A DNA stretch of 64,000 nucleotides from Semisulcospira habei. Its lineage: Eukaryota > Mollusca > Gastropoda > Semisulcospiridae. The stretch's first letter is position 1; the number at the start of each line of letters is the position of its first letter. Location of the stretch: contig BTPG01000005.1 in NCBI GenBank assembly GCA_036245525.1, forward strand, positions 181,139,838 to 181,203,837, read 5' to 3'. The position numbers were made by a program, and so were the translations under genes. A model generated the notes under the pieces. That model worked only from the letters and a program-made list of their open reading frames with translations. It was not told the DNA's origin and made no database searches. Shown here piece by piece: positions 12,494-23,772 of the stretch.

Positions 12494-12575
12494 AACCTTG
12501 GGCTGTCGGTAGGGCTTTTTTGTTGTTTTTATTTTTGTTTTGTTTGTTTGTTGTCGCGATGATTCCTGTATGACG
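12494..12575. mobile_element. HP-C fragment
   Basis: CTTGGGCTGTCGGTAGGGCT followed by TTGTCGCGATGATTCCTGTA, interrupted by a T-rich stretch. The right arm is absent. Confidence 0.5.
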
Positions 12576-12686
12576 TGAAAAGATTAAGCGGGATAACGCG
12601 CACATTGTAGTTTCGAAACCACGTTGGATCGTATTAGCTGCATTGACTTTCAACACCAGGATTACGCAGACCCACAGTAAGGTTAA

Positions 12687-12772
12687 CCCTTTGGCTGTCG
12701 GTAGCGCTTTTTGTCGCGATGCTTCCTGCAGGAAAATCATCGCGACAAAAAGCGCTGTCCACAGCAAAAGGG
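12687..12772. mobile_element. HP-C palindromic MITE, TTAA-flanked
   Basis: An 86-bp element between TTAA at 12683 and 12773. The arm CCCTTTGGCTGTCGGTAGCG with GCTTTTTGTCGCGATG pairs with the right arm around CTTCCTGCAGGAA; the outer end is imperfect. TTAA plus CCCTTT is the end structure of piggyBac-like MITEs. Confidence 0.85.
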
Positions 12773-12919
12773 TTAAGAGTCGGTGACGTACTTGAAATTG
12801 CAGTCGTGACTTGAACCACTGACATGCGCCAGATCAGAACGCTGCAAAGACGGGGGGAAGGCAGATCGATAACTAGTTTAACCCTTACACTGCCGAGAAA
12901 ACATGAACAGCACCCAACT

Positions 12920-12985
12920 GCAAGAGGCATTGATCCTCATGAGCCCCCGCAGTTGCGGGAGCTCATGAGGATCTATGCCTCTTGC
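12920..12985. mobile_element. HP-A hairpin
   Basis: A 66-bp near-perfect stem-loop, loop AGTT between CCCGC and GCGGG. It sits in a longer element that begins after TTAA near 12879 with CCCTTACACTGCCGAG. Confidence 0.9.
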
Positions 12986-13272
12986 ATGGCCCCACTTTGC
13001 CCGCGTATTCAAGCTGGACGGCTGCGATTCTTTGGCGTTATCAGCGATTTCGGAAACAAAAATATGTGTCCACCGGCACCGAGTAAAGGGGCGAACCCCT
13101 TGCCTGGCCGCACGCGCTCTCATTTGTTGTGATTCCTGTAGGACTGGTTCGCGTCCACCCGACGGCCTTTCGCTGCTTAACAGGTTAACAGGTAGCTTGT
13201 CGCTCTTCAACGTGAAGTAGGCAAACTTCGGATCATAGCATCGCCCGGTGACGTCATTTTTCTTGTGGTTAA

Positions 13273-13491
13273 CCCATTTGACCCCGAGTCCCTACAGCAG
13301 GATGGATCGGCCATGATAATTCAAGGGTAGTGCCAGATTAGCCTGGCGCCAGAAGGCGCCAAGCTAATCTGGCACTACCCTTGAATTATCATGGTCAATC
13401 CATCGCCTGGAACTGGCACATAATTATAGTCATTAGGCAACACTTCCCAAATTTGAGAAATGGGACCTTGGGGCTAAAAGGGTTAACTTGC
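13273..13491. mobile_element. HP-B element, TTAA-flanked
   Basis: A 219-bp element between TTAA at 13269 and 13492. Central hairpin 13309-13398 (GATAATTCAAGGGTAGTGCC stem). Outer ends CCCATTTGACCCCGAG and TTGGGGCTAAAAGG are inverted repeats. Confidence 0.9.
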
Positions 13492-13587
13492 ATCGAGTGC
13501 AGTCGGGGTCTCTGAAAAAATTATCATATCCGACATTTGTTATATCCGGTCTTGTTATAAGCGGAGTAGACCGTAATATATGATTTA

Positions 13588-13734
13588 ACCCTGACGCGCT
13601 GCAGCAGGAGATGGATCAACCGTGATAATTCAAGGGCAGTGCCAGATTAGCTTGGCGCCGACACTGCAACTGGTGCATAGTCATTAGATGACGCCTCCAA
13701 AATATTGGGAAATACGGCCGTCGGGCTGAATCAG
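13588..13734. mobile_element. HP-B deletion derivative
   Basis: TTAA-bounded (13584, 13735), but only the left arm (GATAATTCAAGGGCAGTGCC) remains before the right-terminal block GACGCCTCCAAAATATTGGG. A stray right-arm scrap (AATTATCATGGTCAGTTC) lies at about 13842. Confidence 0.75.
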
Positions 13735-14276
13735 TTAAAGTACCATTATGTGTGAAAATATGAAGACACTTTTCAGCACCATTTGTCGCACCTTGATTGG
13801 TTGTACCTTGTCGACACACCTAATGAACTTTAACAGCAGTTAATTATCATGGTCAGTTCATCGCCTGCCCTCATTACCTGTTGTACGGGTGATCTATAGA
13901 AGCCACACTACCTGTGGTAAAAGTGATCGTTCACTGATTCTGCAGTCTATTATGCAACAGCGATCATCTCGTGCCTGTGCATATCACACAATTTCAAGGT
14001 TGAAGCAGCATGCACCTACGACACCGGCAGTACACATGCACCTAGTCGTCACTTTCTGCGGTGTTGCAAACACCCTTCCTCACGCATGGGGCGATGATTC
14101 TCACGAGCCCCCAAGTATACCCACACACAAACTGGTCATGCAGCTAAGTCTGAATGCCAGTTATTGAACAACATTTCGCTCAGTGACTGATCTATTCCTG
14201 ACGTTTTGGTGACTCAGTGTCCACACTAACATTTAGCCTAGATCGACTAGGCCTATGTATCTGCAGCTCAGCGGCT

Positions 14277-14374
14277 GGGGCCAGTTGCATGAGCGAGCTT
14301 AGTCCCGCACCAGCCACTAAGCAAGGTGCGCCGCTGGCTGGTGCAGGACTAAGCTCGCTCATGCAACTGGCCCC
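14277..14374. mobile_element. HP-D hairpin, copy 1 of cluster
   Basis: GGGGCCAGTTGCATGAGCGA pairs with the right arm ending CAACTGGCCCC. First of three HP-D copies at about 170-195-bp spacing. Confidence 0.85.
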
Positions 14375-14449
14375 TGGTCTCAAATAACAACCAGCGTCAC
14401 GAACACGTAGCTTGGACATAATAATGACGGAGTCCGCATCCCAGCTGAT

Positions 14450-14558
14450 GGGGCCAGTCGCATGAGTGAGCTTAGTCCTGCGCCAGCCACTAAGCCCTGC
14501 GCCAGCCACCTTGCGTAGTGGCTGGCGCAGGGCTAAGCTCACTCATGCAACTGAACCC
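14450..14558. mobile_element. HP-D hairpin, copy 2 of cluster
   Basis: GGGGCCAGTCGCATGAGTGA left arm. The centre contains a duplicated CCTGCGCCAGCCAC. The flank CTCTCAAATAAC also follows copy 1, so flanks were duplicated with the hairpin. Confidence 0.85.
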
Positions 14559-14645
14559 CTACTCTCAAATAACGACTGTGGGCGCTACCACGTACCTTGG
14601 ACATACTGGACTGTGTAGGGATCTCAACGTATATATTTAAGCTTC

Positions 14646-14768
14646 TGGGAACAGTTGCCTGAGTGCGCTAAAATCCAGCGCAAGCCACTAAGCAAGGTGC
14701 TCCGCTGTCGCGGAGCACCTTGCTTGGTGGCTTGCGCAGGAATGAAGCGCATTTATGCAACTCAGCCC
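14646..14768. mobile_element. HP-D hairpin, copy 3 of cluster
   Basis: Outer arms diverged (ACAGTTGCCTGAGTGCGC), but the inner stem AAGCAAGGTGCTCCGC with TGTC loop is perfect. Confidence 0.8.
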
Positions 14769-14951
14769 AGGCTTCAACATAAAGTCGAACTTTTAAAGTC
14801 CACCCACACCGTAAATGTGCGACGCGTCAGCTGTGTACTAGTACACGTCCAAGCTAAGGTAAGTGAGGAAAGTCACTATTATCGACCTGTCTGGTTTAGA
14901 GCGACCTCCGTCACATCCCAAGCTAAACTAAACTAAGAAGATGGTCTACAT

Positions 14952-15192
14952 TAGCGAGGTTTTGTTTGTTACGAACGACTCCCAACAACGAACCAGAGCG
15001 AAGTCATGGCGGATAGCAAGCTTGTGCCGTGAGCGTAGACAACACTCCAAACATCTCCATGGGGCTCGTGAGGATCTGTGCCGCTTGGAGATGTCTGGAG
15101 TGTTGACTATGCTTATGACACAAGGTGTTCATCCGCCGTGACTTCACTCTCGCTCGTTGTCTGTAGTCGTTCGTCTCAAACGAAACCTCACT
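14952..15192. mobile_element. HP-E palindromic element
   Basis: Left end GCGAGGTTTTGTTTGTTACG, right end CAAACGAAACCTCACT. The centre has only the right part of the inner HP-A-type hairpin. Blocks AACACTCCAAACATCTCCA and the inverse are about 25 bp from the centre. Confidence 0.8.
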
Positions 15193-15199
15193 ATTTGCA

Positions 15200-15800
15200 A
15201 ATGTGATGTCACGGGTAGTGAATGGTTGGCTTGATGACATTAGGCAATGCCCCTAACTGACACGCCACGACCACCCTACTGTCCATAGTCTGCAAACAAG
15301 TGCCTATTTTGGAAAGCTTAAGACATGAAGTCCATTTTTGTGAAAGCAAGCTTGTTATTGTATTACTGACGATGAAAATCTAGTTTTTCACGTAAAAATG
15401 GACATGCTGGCCTTTGCTGAACAAGGGGCTAAGCTTGGAGCGCCACAATCTTACGCAAAAACATTCAGCATCCATATACACTATACAGCAAGACTGAGAA
15501 AGACTACGTAACAAGATGTTCTGGCAGCACCCTTCAACTATCATGGTTGACCTCTCCCATTTACTCTAGTTTTAGATGGCAGCTACTGTTACAGATTTCT
15601 ACCTCACAAGGCGGCTCCAGGTCTTTGGCTGTAGAAATCACTGACCTCGACAAAAAGCGTTACCGACAACCAAGGGGTTAACCTACGAGGAATCACCTTG
15701 ACAAAAAGCACCATGACCGACAGCTAAACTGGGATTGATAATTTAACCAGCCGATGCTCAAAGCATAAGAGGATTCACTGTTTCACGGACGAAAGGCCGG
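15200..15800. other. Degenerate repeat debris
   Basis: Only scraps: an HP-B right end (CACCCTTCAACTATCATGGT, about 15528) and HP-C-like ACAAAAAGCG pieces (about 15650-15720). No gene. Confidence 0.4.
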
Positions 15801-15807
15801 GAATGCT

Positions 15808-15898
15808 GCACGTCCGCCTCAGGCCGGACATGATTGTGCGGCTAATGTGTAGCGGCGTGCCAACGGCGGCAGACGTCGGCCAGATGGTCTTTGCGCAA
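15808..15898. mobile_element. Degenerate HP-F remnant
   Basis: AACGGCGGCAGACGTCGGCC matches the HP-F right arm. The left arm is barely recognisable. Confidence 0.4.
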
Positions 15899-16355
15899 AG
15901 CCGGGTACGTCTGAAAGCCTCTCTCTCTCTACACCGGCGTGTGTTCAGTTCTGCAGTGACAATCCTCCCACGCTAGAGTAAGCTGTGTTCTACAACAAAC
16001 CAAGGGGAATTACTCAGCGCTGGACAGACGAACAGTTAGATCCCCTGCCCTCTGTCAGTTCTACAGGCCAGCCTAGCAGCGAACTCTTTCGCATGGACCT
16101 GGCCGCGCAGATCGTCATAATCCTGGGCCGCGCATAAGGAACAACGTTTCAGTCGTTCCGGTCATTTCATACCCGTGTCAGGCATCGGACGTATAACGTG
16201 TTCAGTCAGTGCCCAGAAAATGTGAGCGTCACCGACCCAACCCCGCAAGATGTATAGGATCCAGGATCCATGCGCCTCTTGCTGAGACCACTCAGTTGAA
16301 TCCAAGTTCCTGGGAGCAGAGCAGGAAAATCCCATAGTAAACACCACCCAATACT

Positions 16356-16421
16356 GCAAGGGGTATAGATCCTCATGGGACCCCGCAGTTGCGTCGGCTC
16401 ATGAGGATCTATGCCTCTTGC
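16356..16421. mobile_element. HP-A hairpin
   Basis: GCAAGGGGTATAGATCCTCA stem across CCCGCAGTTGCG. Followed by the HP-A right outer block (GACACCACTTTGAATTCATG) running into the 85-bp array. Confidence 0.85.
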
Positions 16422-16519
16422 TGACACCACTTTGAATTCATGACGGTTCCTGCGACATCTAGGTTTGTGGTTTTTTTCCCCTTAAATTAACGAAGATCAG
16501 TTGCACAAACGCAGTCTGC

Positions 16520-16864
16520 GTTAGTTGGCACTGGAAGGTTAAAACTAGCCTGTCGAAATCTCCTCGACAAATAACTCTAAGGGCAGCCACAGGTTGGTCC
16601 AAAGGTTAGTTGGCACTGGAAGGTTAAAACTAGCCTGTCGAAATCTCCTCGACAAATAACTCTAAGGGCAGCCACAGGTTGGTCCAAAGGTTAGTTGGCA
16701 CTGGAAGGTTAAAACTAGCCTGTCGAAATCTCCTCGACAAATAACTCTAAGGGCAGCCACAGGTTAGTCCAAAGGTTAGTTGGCACTGGAAGGTTAAAAC
16801 TAGCCTGTCGAAATCTCCGGGCCTCGACAAATAACTCTCAGGGCAGCCACAGGTTGGTCCAAAG
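16520..16864. repeat. 85-bp tandem repeat, four copies
   Basis: Units start GTTAGTTGGCACTGGAAGGT at 16520, 16605, 16690 and 16775, with a fragment at 16865. The first three are nearly identical; the fourth has a 5-bp insert. Each unit holds GTCGAAATCTCCTCGAC, a small hairpin. The unit begins with the right terminal block of the HP-A element, so it arose by duplication from that edge. Confidence 0.95.
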
Positions 16865-16887
16865 GTTAGTTAGTTATTGGGGCTTAA

Positions 16888-17110
16888 CCCATATCATACT
16901 GAGGCTCAAAGCTTCAAACGTCATATGCACGCTACATTATAGTACTTATTTACAGATATACAACAGACCAATGGCTTTAGTTCGTCAAGGGTGGTGCCAG
17001 AATAGCTTGGCGCCTCTAGGCGCCAAGCTATTCTGACACTACCCTTGAACTATTTTAGTCAAACTTATTTCACACACTGGTGTATTCCGAATGAATGATC
17101 ATAGTAAGGG
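16888..17110. mobile_element. HP-B element, long-end subtype, TTAA-flanked
   Basis: TTAA at 16884 and 17111 bound 223 bp. Central hairpin about 16982-17058 with GCCTCTAGGC loop. Outer blocks shared with 8125 and 29225. Confidence 0.9.
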
Positions 17111-17257
17111 TTAACGACTGACGAGCAGACAGCTAGGGCCATCCGAGATGAGCGCGAAAACGGACACGATTATGGATACGGCTCTTTGCAATGTTGTCTG
17201 TTATATTGCAAGGCAAACATTTGCACATTGACAATAATCTCAAAAAAACATGTCCAC

Positions 17258-17400
<143 letters not shown>

Positions 17401-17544
17401 AACACCAGGTGTAGGATACACATATACTGACGAGCAAAAGCAATGCAACACCGTTGGTAAAGTGTTTCCGATGACTCCAAAAATGTTGCTGTTTTGCTCG
17501 TCAGAATACCAAGCTCTGCTACGGCAGGCCGTTCCACCTATAAC

Positions 17545-17880
17545 TGATTAATTTATCCTAGGACAAAATACATACCGTTAGGACTAAATAATTTATCCTA
17601 GGACAAATTCGATTTAATCCTAGGGATAAATAATTAGAACTAATTCATACCAATCAGTCAGAAGGAATCGTCCCACGTGACTGGCATGACGCGCTGTGAT
17701 TGGTGGAAAATATGTTTATTCGATGGACGATTTCGCCCGAGGCATCACCTTGATTGGTTGAAATTAGTAATTTGTCCTAGGTTTAAATCGAATTGCCCTA
17801 TGAGTAAATCCAATTTGTTCTAGGATTAAACTGATTTTGGGCTATGATTAAATTGATTTTGTCTTATGATAAATCACTTA
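17545..17880. mobile_element. Inverted element with repeated CCTAGG subterminal motifs
   Basis: AATTTATCCTAGGACAAA-type motifs occur two or three times in the left third. Inverted, decayed versions (TTTGTCCTAGG, TTTGTTCTAGG, TTTGTCTTATG) occur four or five times in the right third. The middle (17640-17760) carries one CCAAT and two ATTGG motifs. Ends resemble ATTAATTTATCC and GATAAATCA. No ORF. Confidence 0.6.
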
Positions 17881-18115
17881 GTCCCCGCTGTGACTCAATG
17901 TATGCGTTTCAGTGCTGATCATACGGCTACTTTCCACGCCACCCAGTATCGCTGCCGACAAGTATATCTGCTGCTGTCAAGTTCCACACGCAACATACCG
18001 CCAAAAATAAAAATAAAAATTCTCAGGTCAACTTGATCTGGGCTTCACGCAACTGCACTTCAAAAACCTCAGTCTCGAAGCTGATCGACAGAAGCACTTG
18101 CAATGCTTCTCAGCT

Positions 18116-18267
18116 CGGCATCCTAGGGGCCTGACGAGTGATGCTTTGGCTAAATGCAAATCCGCTGCGCCATCGCGTGCGCGCGCCCGCGCGCACGCGG
18201 TGGCGCATTGGATTCGCATCAGTTTAGTCAAAGCACCACTCGTCACTAGGCCCCTATGCTCGGCATG
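18116..18267. mobile_element. HP-G GC-rich palindrome
   Basis: Arms GACGAGTGATGCTTTGGCTA and TAGTCAAAGCACCACTCGTC pair to a centre GTGCGCGCGCCCGCGCGCAC. A half copy lies at 61840-61906. Confidence 0.8.
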
Positions 18268-18778
18268 TCAGTGTCCACTGTCCCGGGTCAGTCTCTCCTC
18301 AGCCACGGCGGACTGTAGACACTGACATCGACAGCAGTCAGTCCGCACCTGTGCTCCCGCTGTATGACCGTCAGTAGGCCTACTAACACTACGTGCAAAT
18401 ACTGACTGGGCTGAGCGTGAAAGCCGACTTTCAGTGGCGGCGGAAATGACAAGTCAGCGCAAAAGGCCGTGGTCAGCCGACGTCTGCAGAAGTCAGTGCC
18501 GGAAACCGAAACAGCGCAAAATGTCATGTGGCCGACGTCTGACGCATTAGTGGCCCGCGCACTGCCGGGTCGTGAGCGGACTGCGGCGGACGTTGACCTG
18601 ATAGCGTCTTTCGTACCGCTGGGCCGAGTGTCTTAGCCGGAACTGACGGACGGCGGAAACAATGAGTGAGTGAGAGAGAGAGAGACTGAGAGAGACTTTG
18701 CCGACAGAGACCCGGCGTCAGTTGTCTGTGTCAGTGCCGGCCTGTGATTTTGGACCTCAGTCACGGTCCTAGGGCTGG

Positions 18779-19094
18779 TTTGTTGGTTAGTTCGGGCTTA
18801 ACGTCCACAGCACCGAGGTGATCATGGACGGCCCTGACGGGCGGGTTATGGGGGACAGGGAAATCTATTGCCTATGGAGTACGACCTGAACACTGATCAA
18901 CTCAGGCGCACTCCAACTGTGCCACGTTGATTTACCAGGACCTTTAAACGGAAATGCTACTGAACACATCCGTTTTTTCCCCCCTGGATTGTGAGTCCAG
19001 CTACCGGGGCCGAGACGGAATTCGAACCCACGACCCGGCGATTCCCTTCGCTCTCCTGCTCCTACGTTTAACCGCCTGAGCTATTTCGGACTCT
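18779..19094 (-). mobile_element. tRNA-derived SINE, minus strand
   Basis: Read on the minus strand: AATAGCTCAGGCGGTTAAAC (A-box region), then GTCGTGGGTTCGAATTCCG (B box), a body with TGGACTCACAATCCAGG, and a 3' end CCGTCCATGATCACCTCGGT ... GTTAAGCCCGAACTAACCAA. Same family as 26320-26648. Flanking CTAGGG on both sides may be a decayed duplication. Confidence 0.85.
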
Positions 19095-19189
19095 AGGGGT
19101 CTGAGGGCCCGCGTAAGTTTCATACTAATCGCAGCTGACCAGCTCTCTTTCCAAGTGGGATTCAACTTGAAATCACTGACACCAAAGAG

Positions 19190-19502
19190 CTCAGTTGCAT
19201 GACTGAATGAGCTTTAGTTTATAAGTCAAAATGATGATGAAAAAGGCGACTACCCGGCCAGCGAGTCAAATGCAGAGAATAAACCAACGAAGAAAGAAAC
19301 ACGCTTAGAAAAGACAGCTACTCCAACAAAATGTATTGATTTTTTTAAAAATAGACAAACAAACATGTATACAATTCGCTGCTTATCATTCTTGTCAGTG
19401 CGTGAAGAAAGTCTGAGTAAGCAATGAGGTGCTCCGCTGATGCCAAGTACCTCTGTGGCTGGCGCAGCACTGATTTACGGAGCTCACTCATGCAACTGAG
19501 GA
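19190..19502. mobile_element. HP-D split by an FB half-copy
   Basis: HP-D left end (CTCAGTTGCATGACTGAATG) at about 19190 and right end (AGCTCACTCATGCAACTGAG) at 19481-19500. Between them, about 19240-19420, lies one arm of the FB family (ACGAAGAAAGAAACACGCTT, AATAGACAAACAAACA). Confidence 0.65.
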
Positions 19503-19504
19503 CT

Positions 19505-20272
19505 GCACACGTTCGGCGGCTTTAAAATAAGCCGGTCTGTCAAAAGCACGATCCTTCATTCACCACTAATGAGTTGTAGTGCTGGACGCGGTGTTAGGTC
19601 TGAAGTTAATCTGGCTTTCGCGTACAGCGGTCATAAAGTCAGAAAACTGTCGGTACCGCGCTGATTTACTCTCGAAGTTTTCTAAATTTGTGGTGCAGAA
19701 TTACTAGGGACCTTCACTGAGACTTGATTTATCACGTCTTACTTTCTAACTTTAGCAGTGGTACTTTTAGATGGGCGGATATGGCAGTAAAATCACGCGA
19801 GTCATTAAATACAGATCACGAAAAAGCGGCGTAAGCAGACGCGACTTCCGGTAGACATTTTGGTCCTTTTTTTGCCGGAAGTAGTCGCATTGGGCAAAGT
19901 TCTGGGGGAATCCGAACATTAAATTACCTCAGATGGTTTTAATATGAAAGCATCCAACCGCCGGAGAAGACAGCAATTTTTTTTTTATTAGCCCGGCCTA
20001 CATTGCCAGCGGCTATTCATTGCATTCAGTTTCCGAAACTGATATTTGTTTATTCGACTGATGCCAAAGACTCCCCATCCGGGACGTGAAAGGAACATTG
20101 ACACACAGTGGTTTCAGAAAGTCTTTTGCATATTATGAAGTGTTCACGGCTTTTCCTAGAGCCGGAGTTTACAAGCTTTATACATAATGCATCAAGTCAC
20201 TGGTTTGCGCAAAACGAAACAGCCCATGGCACACAGTGAAGACAGTCTTTTAACAAACTCCGCATTTCTTTT
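19505..20272. other. No recognisable feature
   Basis: About 770 bp without a repeat match, stable hairpin or coding motif that I can support. Confidence 0.45.
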
Positions 20273-20337
20273 GCAAGAGGTATAGACTCTCATCAGTCCC
20301 ATGCATCAGCAAGGTCTCATGAGAATCCATGCCTCTT
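20273..20337. mobile_element. HP-A hairpin, degenerate
   Basis: GCAAGAGGTATAGACTCTCA pairs imperfectly with the right arm; AGCAAG-containing loop altered. Confidence 0.7.
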
Positions 20338-20454
20338 CAGTGCTGCATCATCCCCACTGTCATCGTCATTTCGAGTCACGTTAACACGCACAGCTGAAGA
20401 GACATTTTCATTATATCACTTCCCAAACGCTTTTAAAGATGTACGTGCCTTGTT

Positions 20455-20836
20455 GATTGATTGATTGTACATTGCTTAACGTCCCGACAGCAACAAGGCT
20501 TTCTCAGGACGTGCCTGCACTGCCTGTGAAAAAAACAACTAAACAGAACATTGAATGTATGTCGCCAGCCGGTCAAATACATTAAATAAACCTAACACAT
20601 GGGGCCTAAATAAAGCGAAGACCATTTAGCAACACACATCCAATATCAAGAGCTACAGGCAGCGCAGACAGTAGGGAGAGTTTGAAAAAGGCAAATACAG
20701 GTGAATGGACCTCGGGTAGACAGAAACACATGCCCCAGAATAGAGAGAAAAACTCACCCTGTGGGGCTGACCAGGGTGACCCTGGGAACTAAAAAGTACC
20801 TAACCCCACCCAAGTCCCCCAGGGCAGACCCGGGTT
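20455..20836 (-). mobile_element. Non-autonomous non-LTR element with 12-bp duplications
   Basis: ACGTGCCTTGTT occurs at 20443-20454 and again at 20837-20848. The minus-strand 3' end reads GGGACGTTAAGCAATGTACA followed by ATCAATCAATC, a tetranucleotide tail. No ORF; the 5' part has CCCAGGGTCACCCTGGTCAG. No clear A/B boxes, so it is either a SINE with an unusual head or a truncated LINE 3' end. Confidence 0.75.
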
Positions 20837-21252
20837 ACGTGCCTTGTTAATGGCTAGGAACACGCGACATTTTCTTTCACACGGATAAATGAAATAAATC
20901 CCTATTGCCAATTACTTTGTCCTCAACGTCGACAATGAAGTGTGGGTCAGGCAAAGCTGTCGTCAACAGAGGCCTGCACGGAAGTTATTTCCTTATTAAT
21001 TTTCCTCTTTGCGTCAGCGGTCCACTTATTTTTTGGCCTGTCTTCCCCCGCCAGACATTCAGTACCGAGAATGATAGCGAGAAAACACACCATCTGCGGG
21101 GTAAACTGGGTACATAGAAGCATCAGGTTGATGTACTTAAAGCCCTTCATTGCCAGTGCCGGGCGCAAACAGTGTCTCTGAAATCAGTGCTGATTAAACG
21201 CTGAAAATTCCCAGCCGGCCCGCCAAGAACACGACGGATAAAAAGTAGTGTC

Positions 21253-21318
21253 AGCAAGAGGCATAGATCCTCATGAGCCCCCGCAATGCGGGGGCTCATG
21301 AGGATCTATGCCTCTTGC
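21253..21318. mobile_element. HP-A hairpin, perfect stem
   Basis: A 66-bp perfect inverted repeat, centre CCCCCGCAATGCGGGGG. Confidence 0.92.
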
Positions 21319-21446
21319 AGATGGATTGTGTTCACTTTTCCCAGCACTGAGTGAAGCGGTGAAATTTGAGAGTTTTCCTCTGAATACCAAATTCTGCGGT
21401 TTAACGTTCAGAAAAACTCCTAAAACAGGAACCATATTCGTCATTT

Positions 21447-21527
21447 TAGTTCAAGGGTGGTGTCAGAATAGCTTGGTGCCCAAAGGAGCCAAGCTATTCT
21501 CGCACCACTCTTGAACTAGCATGGTCA
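21447..21527. mobile_element. HP-B hairpin
   Basis: TTTAGTTCAAGGGTGGTGTC pairs with the right arm ending GAACTAGCATGGTCAG, with several mismatches. Confidence 0.8.
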
Positions 21528-22021
21528 GTCCCCATAATTATCGCGTTGCAGTGTGTCATGGGTGACAGGATTGCAAGAGCAGACCATTTCAGCCCAAAGC
21601 CGGTGCGGTTAAACAGATCACGATGTCATTGCACGCGTGATGGACTTTTACACCGTTCTACATAATTATGTGAAGGAAAAAAAACTTCAGCAACTGCCGT
21701 ATTCTTTTGGCCACGCGACTAAAGTAAACCACACAAAGCACTTCAAAGAGCTATTCCACTTCGGACGGAAGCAAAACATGTACTGTACTACTGTAAGCTG
21801 TCTGGGGACATTGAACAGGTAGTTCTTTAGGTGGGACTGATGTCCCTCGTGTTGCCAAGACAATCTTCATTCGATTTCTGAACCTCAAAATTTTGTGACA
21901 CTGCAGTGGCATATGGATGGGTCATTCATTACAGGCTTGCCATATCACTTTGGTGCCAAGAGTGCGTCTCAAAGTGTTTAGTAGTTATAAAACTAGTCAG
22001 TAAAATGCACTTTCTAGTGAC

Positions 22022-22074
22022 ACCCTTTGCCTGTCGGTAGCGCAAACAAAAAGCACTACCGACAGCAAAAAGGA
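22022..22074. mobile_element. HP-C short palindrome
   Basis: CCCTTTGCCTGTCGGTAGCG pairs with GCACTACCGACAGCAAAAAGG. Terminal TTAA lost on both sides. Confidence 0.75.
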
Positions 22075-22079
22075 TATTA

Positions 22080-23300
22080 TTACTTCACACCTGATGACAC
22101 CTCACGTTTCGCATATCTGGTGTGGGGAAAAATACACACGCTTGACGTTTGGCCAGGCGAAAGTAAGCCAAACACCAATGACGAGCTCGCATACAAATGT
22201 GATTTTTCACTCCAGTGTGGCAGTAAAAAAAAAACTCTAGACCACCTCCAAACCAAACATGAAAGAGGCCTCACAAAACATACGCGGGTCATATACATAC
22301 GTACAGAAAGGTCGCGGCACGAACGCCAGCGAGCACTTCAATCACAGATCTAAGTCAGCAAAATCCGACAACATTAATTTTGTTCTTAGTGTGATGTTAG
22401 TCTATGATTTTCCAGTACTGAGTCGCGTGTGGTCTTTTTCGCGTTTCTTCTCAAATGTGAGCAATGTGGCTGTGGATATGAAACGAAGACGTCATTGTAC
22501 GTAACTTTGCATGGCTCGTGTGAAGGGTCACGGTTTATGCAGGCATAAGCAGGTACTTAGTACAAGGCGTAAATACCGAGAATCTCCTCAACCTGAGAAA
22601 CACACATGTAAGACAAGAGGCATAGACCTATGCCCCTTCAGTAGAAGCTGTTTTCCCCGCGAAACTTCCGTGTTGGGCTCGTATCCTGCAATTGTACCCT
22701 CATTACGCACGCGGAGGGTCGTGCTGCTTCTGTGAACTCTAGATCCAAGCTGCTCATATTTCAGAATGGTATTAGCAACCGCGTATAAGTCGCGGGACAT
22801 GGATTGACCATGAACAATTTGGCACCTCTCAAAATAATAGCAGCAACGATCGTGCTATCAGCTTAGCTGACACCTTTATGTTGACACCTACAGCGAGCGT
22901 TGACAAATAAAAAGACGATATACCGGTCTATTGATTTATGGTCAATCTGTCGGCAGTACTTGGCGCTGGAAGGGAAATCGTCGCGCGCAAAGTTACCTGC
23001 AATAAAATAACGCATACGATGACGCCAACAAAAGTGAAAAGCAAAATGTGGCATGATGTCTATCCACCCACGGTAAAATACGATTACTTTTGTATCACTC
23101 AGTCCGAACGCAGGCCCCCGAATTCTCAACGAGAAAACGTCGAATAACGAAATAAGTTCCATAAAATAAATAAAAATTGTTTTAAAAAGTTTGTTAATCC
23201 CTTCTCTGCCAGAGGAGGCAGATTAATTGTATTTCTGAAATATGTGTTCATTCCGCAAAGGGGAAGAGCCCAAGCTGTCAAATGAACATGGATACACAGC
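22080..23300. other. No supported gene; HP-A scrap only
   Basis: A tiny HP-A remnant (AAGAGGCATAGACCTATGCC) sits at about 22616. Open frames up to about 108 codons occur (22027-22353), but none shows a domain or motif. Confidence 0.45.
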
Positions 23301-23307
23301 AGTTGCA

Positions 23308-23372
23308 GCAAGAGGCATAGATCCTGTGAACCCCCGCAACTGCGGGGGCTCATGAGGATCTATACCTCTTGC
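23308..23372. mobile_element. HP-A hairpin
   Basis: GCAAGAGGCATAGATCCTGT left arm with a small deletion relative to the right. The element runs from about 23198 (CCCTTCTCTGCCAGAGG after TTAA) to near 23405. Confidence 0.88.
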
Positions 23373-23529
23373 AGTTGGGTGATGTTCATTTTTTTCTCGG
23401 CACTGAACGTCAAGCGCGCGCAAATTGTGTGTGTGTGGTCGCCATGTTTGTCTGCGCTTTCAAATCCAGGGCTTTTGCGTCTAACGTGCAAATTTTTGAC
23501 CCACTATGATCAACGAAATTCCGTCTCTT

Positions 23530-23624
23530 CAGATAGGTCCCAGAATCCTGCATGAAAACGTTCCCCACGTCACAGACGAGTCGCTGTCAGGGAAGTTTGT
23601 CGTGTAGGATTCCGGGACCTGTGA
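23530..23624. mobile_element. Unclassified inverted repeat
   Basis: ATAGGTCCCAGAATCCTGCA pairs with TGTAGGATTCCGGGACCT. The inner arms GAAAACGTTCCC and GGGAAGTTTGTC pair imperfectly. Only copy seen. Confidence 0.6.
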
Positions 23625-23772
23625 TCAATCTAAAAAGGCCTAGCCGCGTCACGCCTCGAGCTATTTGTACTGAGCAGAAATCAATTGTGTGAAGTTTGTT
23701 TTGACTTTGCGTTTTTCCTGTGGAGATATTTGCGTATGGTAATTCTGAAAACAGGAACTTGGTACATTGTCT

